The translations under genes were made by a program, and so were the position numbers. Source: Symsagittifera roscoffensis (Eukaryota > Xenacoelomorpha > Acoela > Convolutidae). From it: 64,000 bases of DNA. Where the stretch lies: assembly GCF_963678635.1 (NCBI RefSeq), contig NC_087064.1:45243346-45307345 (forward strand). The letters are read 5' to 3'. The notes under the pieces are model-generated. The model did not search any database. It worked only from the letters and a program-made list of their open reading frames with translations, and was not told where the DNA came from. Shown here in pieces: positions 1 to 10,585 of this stretch (position 1 is the first letter of the stretch; each line of letters starts with the position of its first letter).

Positions 1-419
1 TAAATGATTCAAAAGTCTTCACGAGCTGCAAGGTTCCAGCACACAAAATGTTGTTAGCCAATTTGTTCAGAAATTTTTTCTACTTTCGGAAACTTGATAC
101 ACTTGATAATTTCGGCAAACTGACTTTCGGCGCGTTGATACCTCACCGTTAAATTCACAGAAGCTTCAAAATTTCAATCCCGAGACGGGAAAAACTCAAA
201 AACATGGCATTCCTCCCGAAAATTATATCGAAAAAGTTTATCAGGAACAGATCCAGACAAGAATTGAATTAATATTGATAACATATATCTAAAACGCAAC
301 TACGAATGAATTCAACTGCAAGATCTCAGACAGCATTCATTGTTTGTCTGCATCTTGAACACATAATATGTTCCTAACTCCTCCTTTATCTCCATATCAT
401 CCCCCTCTCCTCCCTCTCT
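1..419. other. 3' flank of the universal stress protein gene
   Basis: AT-rich DNA downstream of the stress-protein stop codon, presumably its 3' UTR and beyond. The plus strand is pyrimidine-rich from about 375 to 420, so the transcript would be purine-rich just after the stop. I see no clear AATAAA signal close to the stop and no other gene. Confidence 0.4.
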
Positions 420-589
420 TCACTTGTCTTCATGGGGTTGTCTGACTACGGTGGTGGATACAATGCAGTTGTTCAACACGTAGTCGCTCACACTGCCGAG
501 TAGTTTTCTTCTGATCTTGGAGAAGCCACGTGTGCCCATGATCACGTGGTCGATGTTATTGTTCTTGGCGTACTTGCAAATTGTCTTCG
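420..589 (-). CDS. universal stress protein (UspA family), exon 3, C-terminal
   Basis: Last coding exon; the stop codon is the complement of 420-422. The acceptor is a pyrimidine run ending CCAAG before position 589, and joins in phase 1 to exon 2 to make an Ala codon. The exon reads about 56 residues and carries the diagnostic UspA nucleotide-binding signature G-x2-G-x9-G-S (GTRGFSKIRRKLLGS), then SVSDYVL and a short strand before the end. In the family these glycines and the serine bind the ATP phosphates and ribose, so this looks like an ATP-binding type. Base composition is more balanced than the flanking intron, as expected for a constrained exon. No stops or frameshifts are seen. Confidence 0.9.
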
Positions 590-2744
590 CTTGGAAAAAA
601 CAAAAACATAATCCTCAATATTAATTACGCTTGCGATTATCAAGCGTTATCAAATCGGAAGGTAGACTTTTTTTCGGGTTAACATTAGTTTAACAAAATC
701 AGTTGAATCACTTATGTTGATTCACAGTTGAATACCAGCTGACATACTCATTTTCATGGAAATTCAAGATTAACTAATGGCTCGTAACTTATTTCAAAAT
801 GGTAGTTTCAGTGAGAAATTTTTTGAAGTTTTTCACAAAATCATTGTTTTTTTGGCTCAACTGGTGTCTGCTCAAAGATCGTCGGCCGTGTTTCCGAATT
901 TCAAATGCCTTGCTTGTCATGTTTGCCTAAAGTTGCTGTTTGATAAAAATAGGATTATGAAAATGTATGGGACTGGATTTTTTTTAGACTTTTTGGAAAA
1001 TTTTATCACGTTTTGCAAAAGTTTTTTTTTCTCGAAAACACTATCTGTTTTCAAAGAAGGGTATCCATAGACAGACCGCTTACATTCTTGTGCGTCTGCA
1101 TACTCCGCTGGTTTCTCTTTGCTTTACCGCTTTGTGTACAGCCTTCGCAAGAGTCTGTGGGGGGAATATTTGACTGACATTTTTGAATTTTTTTTTCGTT
1201 TTCTCAATAAGTAACCTATCAAATCTGAGCATTTGGTTTCAATGAAAACATCAAAACTGAAAAGCTCCCCTCCATAAGCGGCTACGCCCAAATTTTTTCT
1301 AAACATAAAATAATGGCTCTCGGAATTTTTTTGACCGTTTTTTGAACCTTTTTTTAAACATTTTTCGAAAACTTACCTCCCAAACCTGAGGTTATGAGTT
1401 CAACGGAGACAACGGATAAATACAAAGCTCGTCTGCATGAGCGGCTACTTTTTTACATAGAAGTTACCGTCCTCAGAAAAGTCAATTTTCTGATTTTTTG
1501 AGCGTTGTTTTTCCAAATATCTGATTTTTACCAAAAAATATCCTCCCATATTAGATTTTGGGTTCAAACGAATGAACGAGTTGTGGGAAGGTCCGTTGCT
1601 CCTTCGACACCGCCCAAGTTTTTTTGAAACAAAAAGTAATGGCCCTCGGAAATTTCAAATTTTTGATTTTTCAATTTTTTTTAAATTTGGAAAATGCAAG
1701 TTGACTAAATCTCTTCGGCATAAAGCGGCTACATCCAATTATTTTTCCTAAAAAAATCTGAAATTCTCGGAAATTTCAATTTCTGATTTCTGGACCGTTA
1801 TTTGGACTTTTTTCGATAACTATCCTGCCAAATCTGATATCATAGGTTTAATCGACTTAGCAGGTTGTGGAACGCTTACTTTTATAATTTGCATCCGCAT
1901 TTCTTTTTATGATATGGCCTTCAAACAAGTGAAAATTTTGAAACTGATAGTTTTCGGAGGATTTTTACTATTCTCGAAAATTACCGTGTCAACTCGAGAA
2001 TTGGCACGGTAATTTTCGAGCGAAGTGTTCAAGGGAGAAAAACTACCCAATCAGTTACCCTATTTTCTTAAAAACTACCCTATCAAATTATAGATGTAAA
2101 TTTCAATCGAAAGAAGCGGTTGCGCGAGTTTTTTCTGCAAAAGCGACTACTCTATTTTTTGTAAGAGAAAAGTTTTGTCTGAGAAATTTCAAATTCTCAA
2201 ACGTTTTCACTCTTCTTACTTCTAACTACTAACTACGGTTTTGCAACAATCAAGTTTTTGGGCAAAGTCCAATTTTTGATGTAACGCATTTCGTCCCACA
2301 TCAGTGTAACAAATTCAAAAAATATCAAACGCGTACCTGCGGTTTTAGCTAGGTCTTAGGTGTCCTTCATCGAAACATGCAAAAATTTGGTTTACCTTGT
2401 TTTTTTAAACATTTTTCATTTTTTTTACTTCTGTTTTCATTGTGCTGTATCGCAAGCGGTGCAAAGCTCCTCTTCCCCTCTGTGTATAAATTATTTTAAT
2501 AATGATAATCATAAAATGACTTAATCAATCACACTTCAAAAATTAAATAAATTCAAATGTCCAAGTCATGAGGTAAATTGGTTTTTAAAGCATCCGATTT
2601 GATGTTTTTTGCGTATGAATTTCAAGAGTATTATCATTGATACGGAAATATTGAGGATGGTGTTAGCTCAAAATATCAAAAATTAGGAATTTTTGTCTGG
2701 GTTTCAACTTCTGCAAGTTTCAACACATCTGTCTATCTTTCTAC
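590..2744 (-). other. intron 2 of the stress-protein gene, with a decayed tandem array
   Basis: A 2.16-kb intron with a GTAGAA donor (2744-2739 on the minus strand) and a CCAAG acceptor. Most of 1190-2210 is a heavily diverged tandem repeat with a period near 160 bp. Unit starts marked by CCT(a/c)(t/c)CAAA-CTGAG-like strings fall near 1213, 1376, 1542, 1824 and 2081, and the recurring phrases AGCGGCTAC and ATGG(C)(T/C)CTCGGAA appear inside units. No coding sequence is recognised. Confidence 0.6.
1190..2210. repeat. decayed ~160-bp tandem repeat array
   Basis: About five or six units. AGCGGCTAC occurs near 1277, 1440 and 1724, with a variant near 2116; ATGGCTCTCGGAA or ATGGCCCTCGGAA occurs near 1312 and 1641. 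The first spacings are close to 162-166 bp; later units are disturbed by indels. Divergence is high, so this is an old array. It lies wholly within an intron and has no coding features. Confidence 0.5.
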
Positions 2745-2892
2745 CTGTGTTTCCGTCGTTCATGTGTATGAGTTCGTACCCACTGGAATTTAGACCCGCC
2801 TCTCTGGCCTTGTCCTCGTAGAGCTCCACCACATCTGTCACTATCTGCGACGAACTGCTTCTCCTCGCCTCGTTGAAGGCATCGAAACTACG
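2745..2892 (-). CDS. universal stress protein (UspA family), exon 2, central
   Basis: A 148-bp middle exon. The acceptor is TTCCAG immediately before position 2892 and the donor is ACACAG/GTAGAAAG at 2745/2744. It is read in phase 0 at its start and leaves one base for exon 3. It encodes about 49 residues, beginning RSFDAFNEARRSSSSQ, followed by a charged helix (VVELYEDKAREAG) and a beta strand with YELIHMNDGN. This matches the central alpha/beta part of the UspA Rossmann-like fold, between the first beta-alpha unit in exon 1 and the nucleotide-binding loop in exon 3. Both junctions keep the reading frame. Confidence 0.85.
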
Positions 2893-2978
2893 CTGGAACG
2901 AAGCGAACAATAATTGAGTATGGATAAGCTAGAAAGCGTATAATAAAAATGATAAATTGTATTCAGGCTAATATGCCA

Positions 2979-3512
2979 ACAAGACTGCTCGTATCAGGGC
3001 GAAGCCCTGAATGTTCCGACTGCCTTTTAAGGTTTATGGAGCAGCAGTAAAAACATTTAAAAATTAAATGAAATAAAATAAAATGAAAATTCCTTTTCTA
3101 AAATTTGAAATTTTTTATGAAAATCATCCCCCCACACGCCATATGAAGTACAACAGGATAGATTTCGCTCCTTGTAACATATCAATTATGGCAAATAAGC
3201 TTCTTTCAGCCAATTTGGAACGATTTATAATACTGATTAAATCTCCGCTTACGCGTTAATAGCGCTAATTATATCGCGCGTTAATTGTCCCAAATTGGTC
3301 AAAATGGCAATCTTTAAACCTTCATTACTTTACGAAAAATGATCACAGGTGAAATATCTTTTCAAATTTAAGCTCAGGACAACAATACCTTGTGAAAGAT
3401 ATATAAAAATTCCGTCAAAAATGGCTAGTTAAAAAGTCGAAATTTGTCTGAAGAAAAAAAAACCACCCCGAGCACAAATATTCCGTTACTTTCGTATCGA
3501 AAGTCGGAACAA
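2979..3512 (-). repeat. ~530-bp helentron-like repeat, full copy
   Basis: One of the best-preserved copies. Read on the plus strand it opens AACAAGACTGCTCG, then the hairpin CAGGGCGAAGCCCTG, then TGTTCCGACT (3012-3021), and closes with AGTCGGAACA (3502-3511): a perfect 10-bp inverted pair, one arm terminal and one internal. The interior has the palindromic GCGCGATATA-like segment and the G-run before the A/T-rich stretch seen in all copies. No ORF. Confidence 0.8.
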
Positions 3513-5550
3513 TAATGATTGCTATCCAACCGCATTTACAACTATTAAACTTTAGTCTGAGAGATAGTCATTAAACCGTCTTGTCCGTTTTCAGACCTCT
3601 CCGAATCAACTTTAGGAAAATGAGCAGTGTACTACCCATCCTTACGTTACGCAATTTGCAGGTTTTTGGCCGAATGTTTTATGCCTTAACTGGTGTATAT
3701 AAGAATAGACAAGTGAAGATTACTCATCGCTTAAAGGTGCGAAAATTTTTCTCCAGGCCTAGAAAAATCAAGTGGAAATTGCATGAAGGTCCAAATCTGT
3801 AGCACAACAACGGTTTTTTCAAAAAGTTGAACGACTCGGATCTCGGTTTATTTTCATTGTGGATAAAGTTTCTAGCTAGCCTAACACGAAGGTTTTAATT
3901 TGATCAAGTGTTTATGTAGAAGTGTGTACGTAGTGTTAAGTATGTTCGTGGTATAAAAGTTTTAATTACTTTGCTTACTAAAGTTACAAAATTAGAGTTC
4001 ATTGAAACAAGACTAATTTATCAGGTTGGTTCTTTATCTTCTTTGCATGTTCTTCTGATTGCCTTTTACAAATGCGTTGTTGGTTTAAAAATAATTAAGA
4101 TCAAAATTAATATTTTTCGGAATTTACTTTTTTTGCTACTTTTATTTTCATACGCAAAATCAGATACATAACTGACAGATTTCTCATCTAGTTATAGTAA
4201 CCTTTATGTGGATCAATAAGCTTGCCTAAGCTCGAGTCGGAATAATTTATCAGCCAAGTTAATTTACCGCCGGGTTAATTTACGAAACTGTTGAGAACCG
4301 CTCATTATTATGATTAAGAATGATGCGAAACTGGTATTTCAATAAAAATTAATCGAAGTGAATATCTTAATAATTGAGAACTGATGGCATCAATATATTT
4401 AAAAATGCAGAAAGTTTTAGTCACTTTCCCCGAAAGTCAGTAAAAGAAATAAATGCTGAGAAAAATTTACAAGCAGCACTAAAAAGCGAGAAAAATTCTA
4501 AGTTTCAAACTTCGGATCTATTTAATAATTATCCCATCTTTCAAGAAAGGGGGTAATTGTTAAGAAGATTGTGTTTGTCGAATTTTCGACCCATCAGAAT
4601 GCAGCAAAATTCTTATTTTAAATACAATGCTCTAAGGCTAATTTATTGCTTTCATTTATACTAATTCTTTAGTAGATAACAAAGGGTTTGGAGTAATTGT
4701 TAAGTAGATCTCAAACTTACTTCAATACCCCCGAAGTTTTTTCAAGTTCATGCAAACTTAAAACTTTTTTCGGAGTTGAACTTTTGTAATGGCTTCTTTT
4801 TTAATGATCTAATATTATGACAAGTCTCATGACTTTTATTTTCGAATAAGACAAATGCGTGGGTCAAAGTCAGAAGTAGAAAACCAAGGTTTTGAAAACT
4901 TAATTTTTTAATTGCGCTCTTGGGCTGATCATGTTCTGCTCGGGTATCTGGCTTAGGTTTTGAAAAAAAAAATTTGGAAAATGATTTGCTAATTTTTTCA
5001 ATGATGATTTTTCAAACCATATGTTGCGTATTAAGCATTCTTTTCGAGCTATAAAAATTTCCGAGTTTTAAAATCTTTATTAGTTTTTCTGCTCTATGTT
5101 GCTGAACTTCGCTCGTTTAGATAGAATTGAGTGTTTTCAAAAATTGTTTTTTTTTCTCCCTGATTACCCTGTCTAATAGCTCTCTCAGAATGTTTTGTTG
5201 GTTTGTTTTATGCAGGTGCAACTGTTTGTGAGAACTAAATGTATTTAAGCCCCGTGCTGCATTTCAAACATTGATAGTTATTCATAGTAAGCTTTTTGTT
5301 AGGGTTTTTACAGTTTAAACAAAAAAAGTTTGACTAAAAACTTATTTAACTCCTTTTTATTTAAAAAACTAATTACATGAATGCTTCAATCATTTAAAAT
5401 CCATTTTTCCTTTTTTTTGTTAAATAAAATAATTGTGACTGTTTATCACAGATTATAATCGATTATATTGAATTCTTTGTGCACAACGGGCATGAAAACT
5501 TTTAAACAGCCCTTATGATATTTTGTAATGATGGGCTTAGTGATATATCG

Positions 5551-7229
5551 GGGGCGTTCAACAGTGCCGAAGTACAACAGTGCCGAAAAAGGCGGGAAAT
5601 TTCAAAATAATTTTAACGCATTTTCTAAAGAACGGAAAATTATTGAAGTTAATTAACAAAGAAAATCACTCCAATTTTGGCGCCAAAACATCTGCAATTG
5701 CAAATTAAACAATTAATTTGGCGCCAAAACGTCGAAGTGGCAATTTTTCTTGCTCAAAACTTTAAAGTGTTTTCACTTGGGATTGCAATTCATCGCCGAT
5801 TAATTTCTGATTGCCGCACTTAATATGTTCAAATTTGTTCCCTCAATAAGGGCTAGTTCCCAAAATTTAGAAATTGCGGGCTACCGATACAGAAAAAAAA
5901 ATAAAAAATTGTACATTTGTGTACAGAAAAATTATCACGTGACAACCGCCATTGACATTAATTTGAGCAAAATTACTAATTTTCCAGCTATTCACACCCC
6001 TCCCGCGGTCGACAATCACATAAAATCTGCAGAAAATTGCCAAAAAATTTTCTCGTCAGCTGTCAAAAATGAGCACTCAAAAATATGTCGAAATCTTCTG
6101 AAGATGTGGTAGAAAAAATTCCCGAAATTGCCAAAAATTTTGTAATAAATTTTCGGAAACAGCTACCGGAGATACCGCAAACAGTGTCGGATATATTTTT
6201 TCCGATTCGTGGGGCAAAACTTTATCTCAAAAGCAGTTTCTTCTCAGAATTTTTATTGAAATTGTTGCGGATTGCGATACAGTTTTAGCCAATGAAACTT
6301 TCAAAACAGCGCCAGAGCCATTTACTGAAATTAATACAATTTGTGGATTATTCCTTTGGTTTTGGCCTTCCTTTCAAACAAGTCTAAAAATTGTTTCAAA
6401 TTCTTATTAAGCGTTCTTGCACTAAAATGCGAAAAAATTGGAAAACGGTTTTCAACAATTTTTTTGGACTGATAATGAAAAAGGATTTACCGCAGCAGTT
6501 CGCAATTTTTTCCCCGAAGCTCAGCAATCAGGCTGTCATTTCCGTTCTGTCAAGCTGTTTTCAAAAAAGTCCAAAAATTCATCTAGCAACTGAGTATCGG
6601 CAAAACCGAAAAATTCGCAAAATAATTCAACAATTGTTTACTCTGCCTTATTTTCCTATCGGATTGGTCAGAACAAACTACACTCGAATCAAGTACTATC
6701 AAAAAAACTTTGTTTGATTGGATTTTACGACCGAATTTCAAAAACTTTTGAGTTATTCGAAAAAACTTGGCTCAATGGACAATATCCATTAAGAATTTGG
6801 AATTTGTATGAAAGCCCAGCTTCACAGGCCACCAAAAACAGTTGTGAAATTGGCGCAATAGCTGGAACAAAAAAATTGGCCGAATCCATCAAATTTTTTG
6901 GGTTTTGATCAGAAAACTGAAGCGAGAAGAAAAAATATCGAAACTTGCCTTGAAATCTTTTCATAATGGAGATATTCCACGGAAGGCCAAGAAAAAGGGA
7001 GCAAATGGCGGCATTGAAGCGATCATATGCATCGAGAAATTGAAACATTGAAAACCATTGGGAAATTTTATGTATTATTTATTAGAATCAATAAATATAA
7101 AACAAGCTTTCCGAAGTGTTTTTTAATTTTTCGGCACTGTTGAACAAAAAAAAAGTTTTCGGCACTGTTGACCAAATTTTTCGATTTCGGCACTGTTGAA
7201 CTTTTTTTCGGCACTGTTGCACTGGCCCC
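5551..7229 (+). mobile_element. decayed MULE DNA transposon with FLYWCH domain and TIRs
   Basis: The ends are inverted: GGGGCGTTCAACAGTGCCGA at 5551 and, at 7229 read backwards, GGGGCCAGTGCAACAGTGCC. CAGTGCCGAA recurs within both termini (twice on the left, four times on the right), a multimeric terminal repeat. Between them lie broken frames of a Mutator-like transposase: a FLYWCH-like zinc-finger segment (5825-6030), then a segment aligning with the canonical DGTF block but reading NETF (6291), then TDNEKG with the second catalytic Asp (6471), then a GCHF block. No clear target duplication was found at these exact ends. It sits in intron 1 of the stress-protein gene, opposite to its transcription. 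Confidence 0.7.
5825..6910 (+). pseudogene. MULE/FLYWCH transposase, frameshifted
   Basis: At least four overlapping frames (5825-6112, 6085-6288, 6391-6717, 6714-6908) follow one another as one broken gene. The first has FLYWCH-finger features: an initial Phe, a GYRYRKKNKK core, a YICV strand and a late His. The second ends with the block LANETFKTAPEPF, where MULE transposases have the first catalytic Asp in DGTFK; here it is Asn. The third has TDNEKGFTAAV and SGCHF, matching the second catalytic Asp and the C-x-H segment. The third acidic residue was not identified. Stops and frameshifts make it non-functional. The family call rests on motif order and spacing. Confidence 0.65.
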
Positions 7230-8039
7230 ATTTTTCATATAAAGGCTTTTTTAGCCGTGAATTGAGCAAAAGTTAAAAGTTTTCGATTTTGATTATCGAG
7301 AAAAACTGGTTTTAATTTTTTGATTGCGCCTTTAGAAAATTTTTGATGTTGGTCAGCCACAAATGCATCTCATAAAACTATCTAAAGAGGGACCCTTTGG
7401 AAAAAATTAGCAATAAAATTTGAGAGAGGGGCGATCAGTTTATAAAGATACGTCGCCTGGATTTTCAACATCACCAAAAGTTTTTGATAGAACCAATAAT
7501 TCTGAAAAAATTGAAATGCAAGTAGTTTTTTGATTAAACAATTTAGTTTGATATTTAACTGCCAGTTAGTTTGAAAACTCTTGTTTTACTTATCATTTAT
7601 CTCGTTTGATCTTGTTTTTAATTTGAATTCATGTTTACAACTTTAAGTTATGGATACCATTTAACACCAGCCTAATTTTTTTTTTAGTTTTTATGCAAAA
7701 TAGCCAAATTAATGCAGTTTTTTCAAATTATTGCCGCTTTTTTCGGCGTGGTGTGATACAAGGATCTGAAAAAACTTGATATTAGGTATAATCGACACTC
7801 ATAGTAAAGTAAGCAAATTCAAAAACCATTTTTATAGAAAAATTACAGTAAAAACGAAAAAATTTGGCGCTTAAGATTCCAAAAAGGCGCTTAAATACTC
7901 AATCCAATGTAAACTAACGTTACTCAAGTAAAACTAAGTTTATAGCTTTTAAATTAAGGTATTGTAAGCTTTCAAGAAATCAAATTAAGACTGCTCGCTC
8001 GCTTTATTCGCTCGAAATAAGACAAAAAATCAAAAAATT
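7230..8039. other. AT-rich intronic DNA, nothing recognised
   Basis: Between the MULE right end and the repeat-like segment near exon 1. Runs of A and T, no coding constraint and no inverted repeat that I can support. Confidence 0.4.
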
Positions 8040-8225
8040 CAAACCGGTTTTTCTCGACACTGAGATATTCATTTTGATAATTTTTATGTGGTTTGAATTA
8101 CGACTGTAAGAGATTTAAAGTGATATATAACTCAACCCAGTCGGATAGTTAATTTTGCGTGGAAAACAAAAGAAAAAAACTAAATACAAAGTTCCTCCCC
8201 ATTTTCCATGGTGGGAACAAAATAA
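8040..8225 (-). repeat. diverged copy of the ~530-bp repeat family, 5' end
   Basis: 8095-8220 resembles 37330-37480: both have ACGACTG, a GATATAT(A/C)ACTC segment, ATTTTGCGTG, and ATACAAAGTTC followed by CCCCATTTTC. The 37.4-kb copy ends GGTCAGAACAATAAT, the 5' tip of the ~530-bp family, while this one ends GGTGGGAACAAAATAA around 8225. If so, its tip lies about 14 bp inside intron 1 from the splice donor, sense to the gene. Confidence 0.4.
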
Positions 8226-8239
8226 GGAAAGCCTCTCAC

Positions 8240-8464
8240 TTGTGGTATGTCCACTCCCGAGTGTATGGGCATGCTGTGGGAACTATTGCTCACGTGCAGT
8301 AACACCAACACGTCTCGTTTGTCATCCCGGAGGTTGTTCATGTACCAGTCGAACGCCATCTCGCTGTTCTCGCTCCCGTCCACCGCGATCAGGATCCGTC
8401 TCGGTATCAACTGACCCGAAGCATTGTACTTTGCGTTGCAGCCTGATTTCTGCGGGGTACCCAT
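8240..8464 (-). CDS. universal stress protein (UspA family), exon 1, N-terminal
   Basis: First recognised coding exon of a small nucleotide-binding stress protein; the three exons join in frame to about 180 residues, normal for animal UspA proteins. The exon starts at ATG 8464, runs 75 codons, and ends CAA at a strong GTGAGAG donor in phase 0. Residues 22-31 (RRILIAVDGS) form the first beta strand and the Asp-containing loop that contacts adenine in the family; SEMAFDWY starts helix 1 and VLVLLHV is strand 2. The start is not certain: the frame stays open upstream for 13 codons to an in-frame TAG that could also be part of an acceptor, so a 5' exon is possible. The protein is expected to be cytosolic and dimeric. 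It is the only complete cellular gene in the window. Confidence 0.88.
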
Positions 8465-9124
8465 AATGTCCTGGTCGAGGCGGGGATCTTTTTGCTCGTT
8501 AAACTAATTTGTTAAGCAAATTTGACTTTTTGACACACATTTTTGCAAACGAATTTTTAATTGAAACTAGCTCTGCATGCTTTTGTCTTGCTAGCTGTGT
8601 GTTAAATATGATTCGCCACAGCAAACGCTTAAAAAGGAGAGCAATGCGTTGCGAATGAAATCTAAAGTATGAATTTTTTTGCCAATAGAAACTAACAATG
8701 GCTTTTTTGTTCCTACTGGAATATTCAGAGGGGTCTTGATAATTGCTTCCAGTTAAGTTGAAGTCTGCTTTGAAAAAAGATAACCTGGTGGAAACACACC
8801 TCGTCGCACTCAATTCAAGAAGGCAATAAATTTTTAATGGTCGAATGAACTTTTCTATGTAGTATTTAACTATACGCAGTAAGGTTTAGTCATTCCTAAC
8901 ATCATTCGGTGGCATTAAAACATAGCAACGGGGGCTAACTATCTTCAAAGAATCTAAGTGGTTTAAAAAGCCACAGAATCGAATTCGACCATTTTTTTAC
9001 ATCGACGAAAATGCTTGCCCGACTTCTAAAGCACTTTATAGACCTTCGTTTAGTCAAACAATTCTGCACTGCACCGCAGTCAATTTGCCAATTTTTTGAG
9101 CATTTTTGAAAGTTTTTTAATGCT
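8465..9124. other. upstream flank of the stress-protein gene
   Basis: AT-rich DNA that should hold the 5' UTR, any 5' non-coding exon and the promoter of the stress-protein gene. No TATA box or upstream exon can be assigned with confidence. Open frames here have no recognisable coding character. Confidence 0.35.
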
Positions 9125-9295
9125 TCGTATTTGGGTGCGGGCCACCCTCAAAAAGTGCTTATTAGCGCCGAAGGTGCCTGCAGTAGATTTTTAGGGCTGT
9201 TGGCCAAAAACGGATAACGTTGAATAAGTACCAAAGGGAGGCCCTTTTAGGTGGCCAGGGTTTCAATCCCTGAGAGGGGGCAATATACTTAATTA
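9125..9295. repeat. fragment of hAT-like MITE family
   Basis: Shares, in order, GCGCC-AAGG-GCC, TTAGGG, a GGCCAAAAA segment, GTACCAAAGGG and TTCAATCCCTGAG with the intact MITE at 29,319. Both ends are missing. It lies just 60 bp from the intact copy at 9357. Confidence 0.5.
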
Positions 9296-9356
9296 ACTGT
9301 TTGTTTCAACTAAAACTGGTGGGCAAAATAAATAAAAGTAAATTATTTCTTATGGC

Positions 9357-9780
9357 CTGGGAGGATTTAGGGGGGAGGGGGAGGGGGGTACGGACGTTCT
9401 TTTCCCTCAGGGATTGGACCACTTGCCGAGCCAAAGGATCCCCCCTTTTGACTTTTAGAGATATCCATTTTGGTGACAGGACCTAAATTTTTCTAAAGGC
9501 GCCTTTGGTGCCAATATATACTAAATTTGGGGGGAGCGCGCGCCAAAAAAACGCAATTTTTCTTATCTAATTTTTCCAAAAAGTGCAAAAAACGCCTTTT
9601 TTGACCTGTTTTTTTTTCAAAAATTTGCGTGCGGCGCAGAAAATTTGGCCAAAACAGGGTTTTTTAAGTGCATGGGAGAGCTCAGAAACTCAATTTGTTC
9701 GACCTAAAAAAAGTTCGACAAAATTTTCGAAAATTTTTTGAAAATCCGCCCCTTTCGAGAAAATCCCAGATCCGCCCCTG
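9357..9780. mobile_element. hAT-like MITE, 424 bp, with 8-bp target duplication
   Basis: The right end is TCCGCCCCTG and the left end CTGGGAGGATTTAGG, a mutated inverse of the family terminus CAGGGGCGGATCTAGG. It is flanked by CTTATGGC (9349-9356) and CCTATGGC (9781-9788), an 8-bp duplication with one mismatch, as hAT transposases make. The interior includes a GCGCGCGCC motif and G/C-rich strings shared with the copies at 29.3, 29.8 and 33.2 kb. No coding capacity. Confidence 0.8.
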
Positions 9781-9788
9781 CCTATGGC

Positions 9789-10129
9789 ACAGAAAATTGA
9801 CACTAAAATAATTTTTGAGCCAAAATCTCTCGCAAAATTGGATGGCATAAAATCAGGCAAAAGTTGCATATAGGATTACTGTTCCTTAAATTTCAATTGG
9901 AAGCAGAAGTGATATTCAATACAGCGTGAAAAAAACGTACTCTTCAGGAAACGAATTAAGGTTTTATGGACTTATTTTATTTTTTGAGACTTAACCGGTA
10001 ATTTTTTTGACAGAAGAGATATTTTTTATACTAGATATACTAATATTTTAAATGCTCATTTTCTACTATTTGAAGGATTGCGAAACAAGCATTTTGCTGT
10101 TTTTTCTCTTCGTTTGTTTTTTGAGTTTT
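9789..10129. other. AT-rich DNA, nothing recognised
   Basis: Short AT-rich interval between the MITE and the Asn/Ser-rich frame. No repeat or gene seen. Confidence 0.4.
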
Positions 10130-10585
10130 TCAAATACGATATATGTTAGAAATACAAGGATGGAAAAAGATCTGAGCCTGTTCGCTGATAAATTTGCGGG
10201 TCTTCATGCCTCTCGCTGGTGTGACGCAGTGGATGGGAGTCGAACTCGCGCTGTTGGATGCTGAAGTTGAGTCGAAACTGTTGCTTGTGAAGGGCGACTT
10301 AAAACGAACACTATGACCTGTCCTGTTATAGCTAACTGACCGTTGGTTAGTCTGGTAAGAATAATTGGTAGGATTGTTATGATTGATTGAACTTTCGTTA
10401 TTAATGTTATTAGTGGAATTGTTTTGCGCGCTGTTACTGTTGTTAATGTCAGTTTGACGCGGTCTATTTCCGTAATTGTAACTTTGGCTACGACTATGAC
10501 GGTAGTTAATCGTTTCGACTCCCGGGTTTGCGCTACAGGCGCCGCTGCGGTTCAAATATTCCCCGTGACTAGATTTCATTCCCTG
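10130..10585 (-). CDS. Asn/Ser-rich exon-like reading frame, unknown function
   Basis: A 149-codon minus-strand frame, more balanced in base composition than its surroundings. Upstream (10,586-10,605) is a pyrimidine-rich run ending CCCCAG, a good acceptor. The residues are low-complexity: a SYNYGNRPRQTD stretch, then Asn/Ser/Thr-rich blocks, then a basic segment (HSVRFKSPF) and a Ser/Ala run. No domain is recognised. The last ~35 codons look less constrained, and a possible GTATTT donor lies near 10,150, so the true exon may be shorter. It could be a disordered part of a host protein whose other exons are outside recognition, or a relic of a mobile-element ORF. Confidence 0.35.
   Translation of the reverse strand, partial: QGMKSSHGEYLNRSGACSANPGVETINYRHSRSQSYNYGNRPRQTDINNSNSAQNNSTNNINNESSINHNNPTNYSYQTNQRSVSYNRTGHSVRFKSPFTSNSFDSTSASNSASSTPIHCVTPARGMKTRKFISEQAQIFFHPCISNIYRI

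Larger units (their letters stand above)
2893..8239 (-). other. intron 1 of the stress-protein gene, hosting transposons
   Basis: A 5.35-kb intron. The donor is CAA/GTGAGAGG (8240/8239) and the acceptor is TTCCAG at 2893. It contains a full minus-strand copy of the ~530-bp repeat (2979-3512), AT-rich DNA with no recognised content (3513-5550), a decayed MULE (5551-7229), and further AT-rich sequence. Its first ~180 bases in transcript order (8225-8040) resemble the 5' end of a diverged copy of the same repeat. Confidence 0.7.

Noticed and set aside
8155-8466. Plus-strand 103-codon frame over exon 1 of the stress protein
   Set aside because: It is the antisense shadow of the UspA exon; the minus strand has the family motifs and splice sites.
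10205-10275. tRNA-like T-arm (GAGTTCGACTCCC on the minus strand)
   Set aside because: No D-arm or anticodon arm of proper spacing and no matching acceptor stem; it lies in the Asn/Ser-rich frame.
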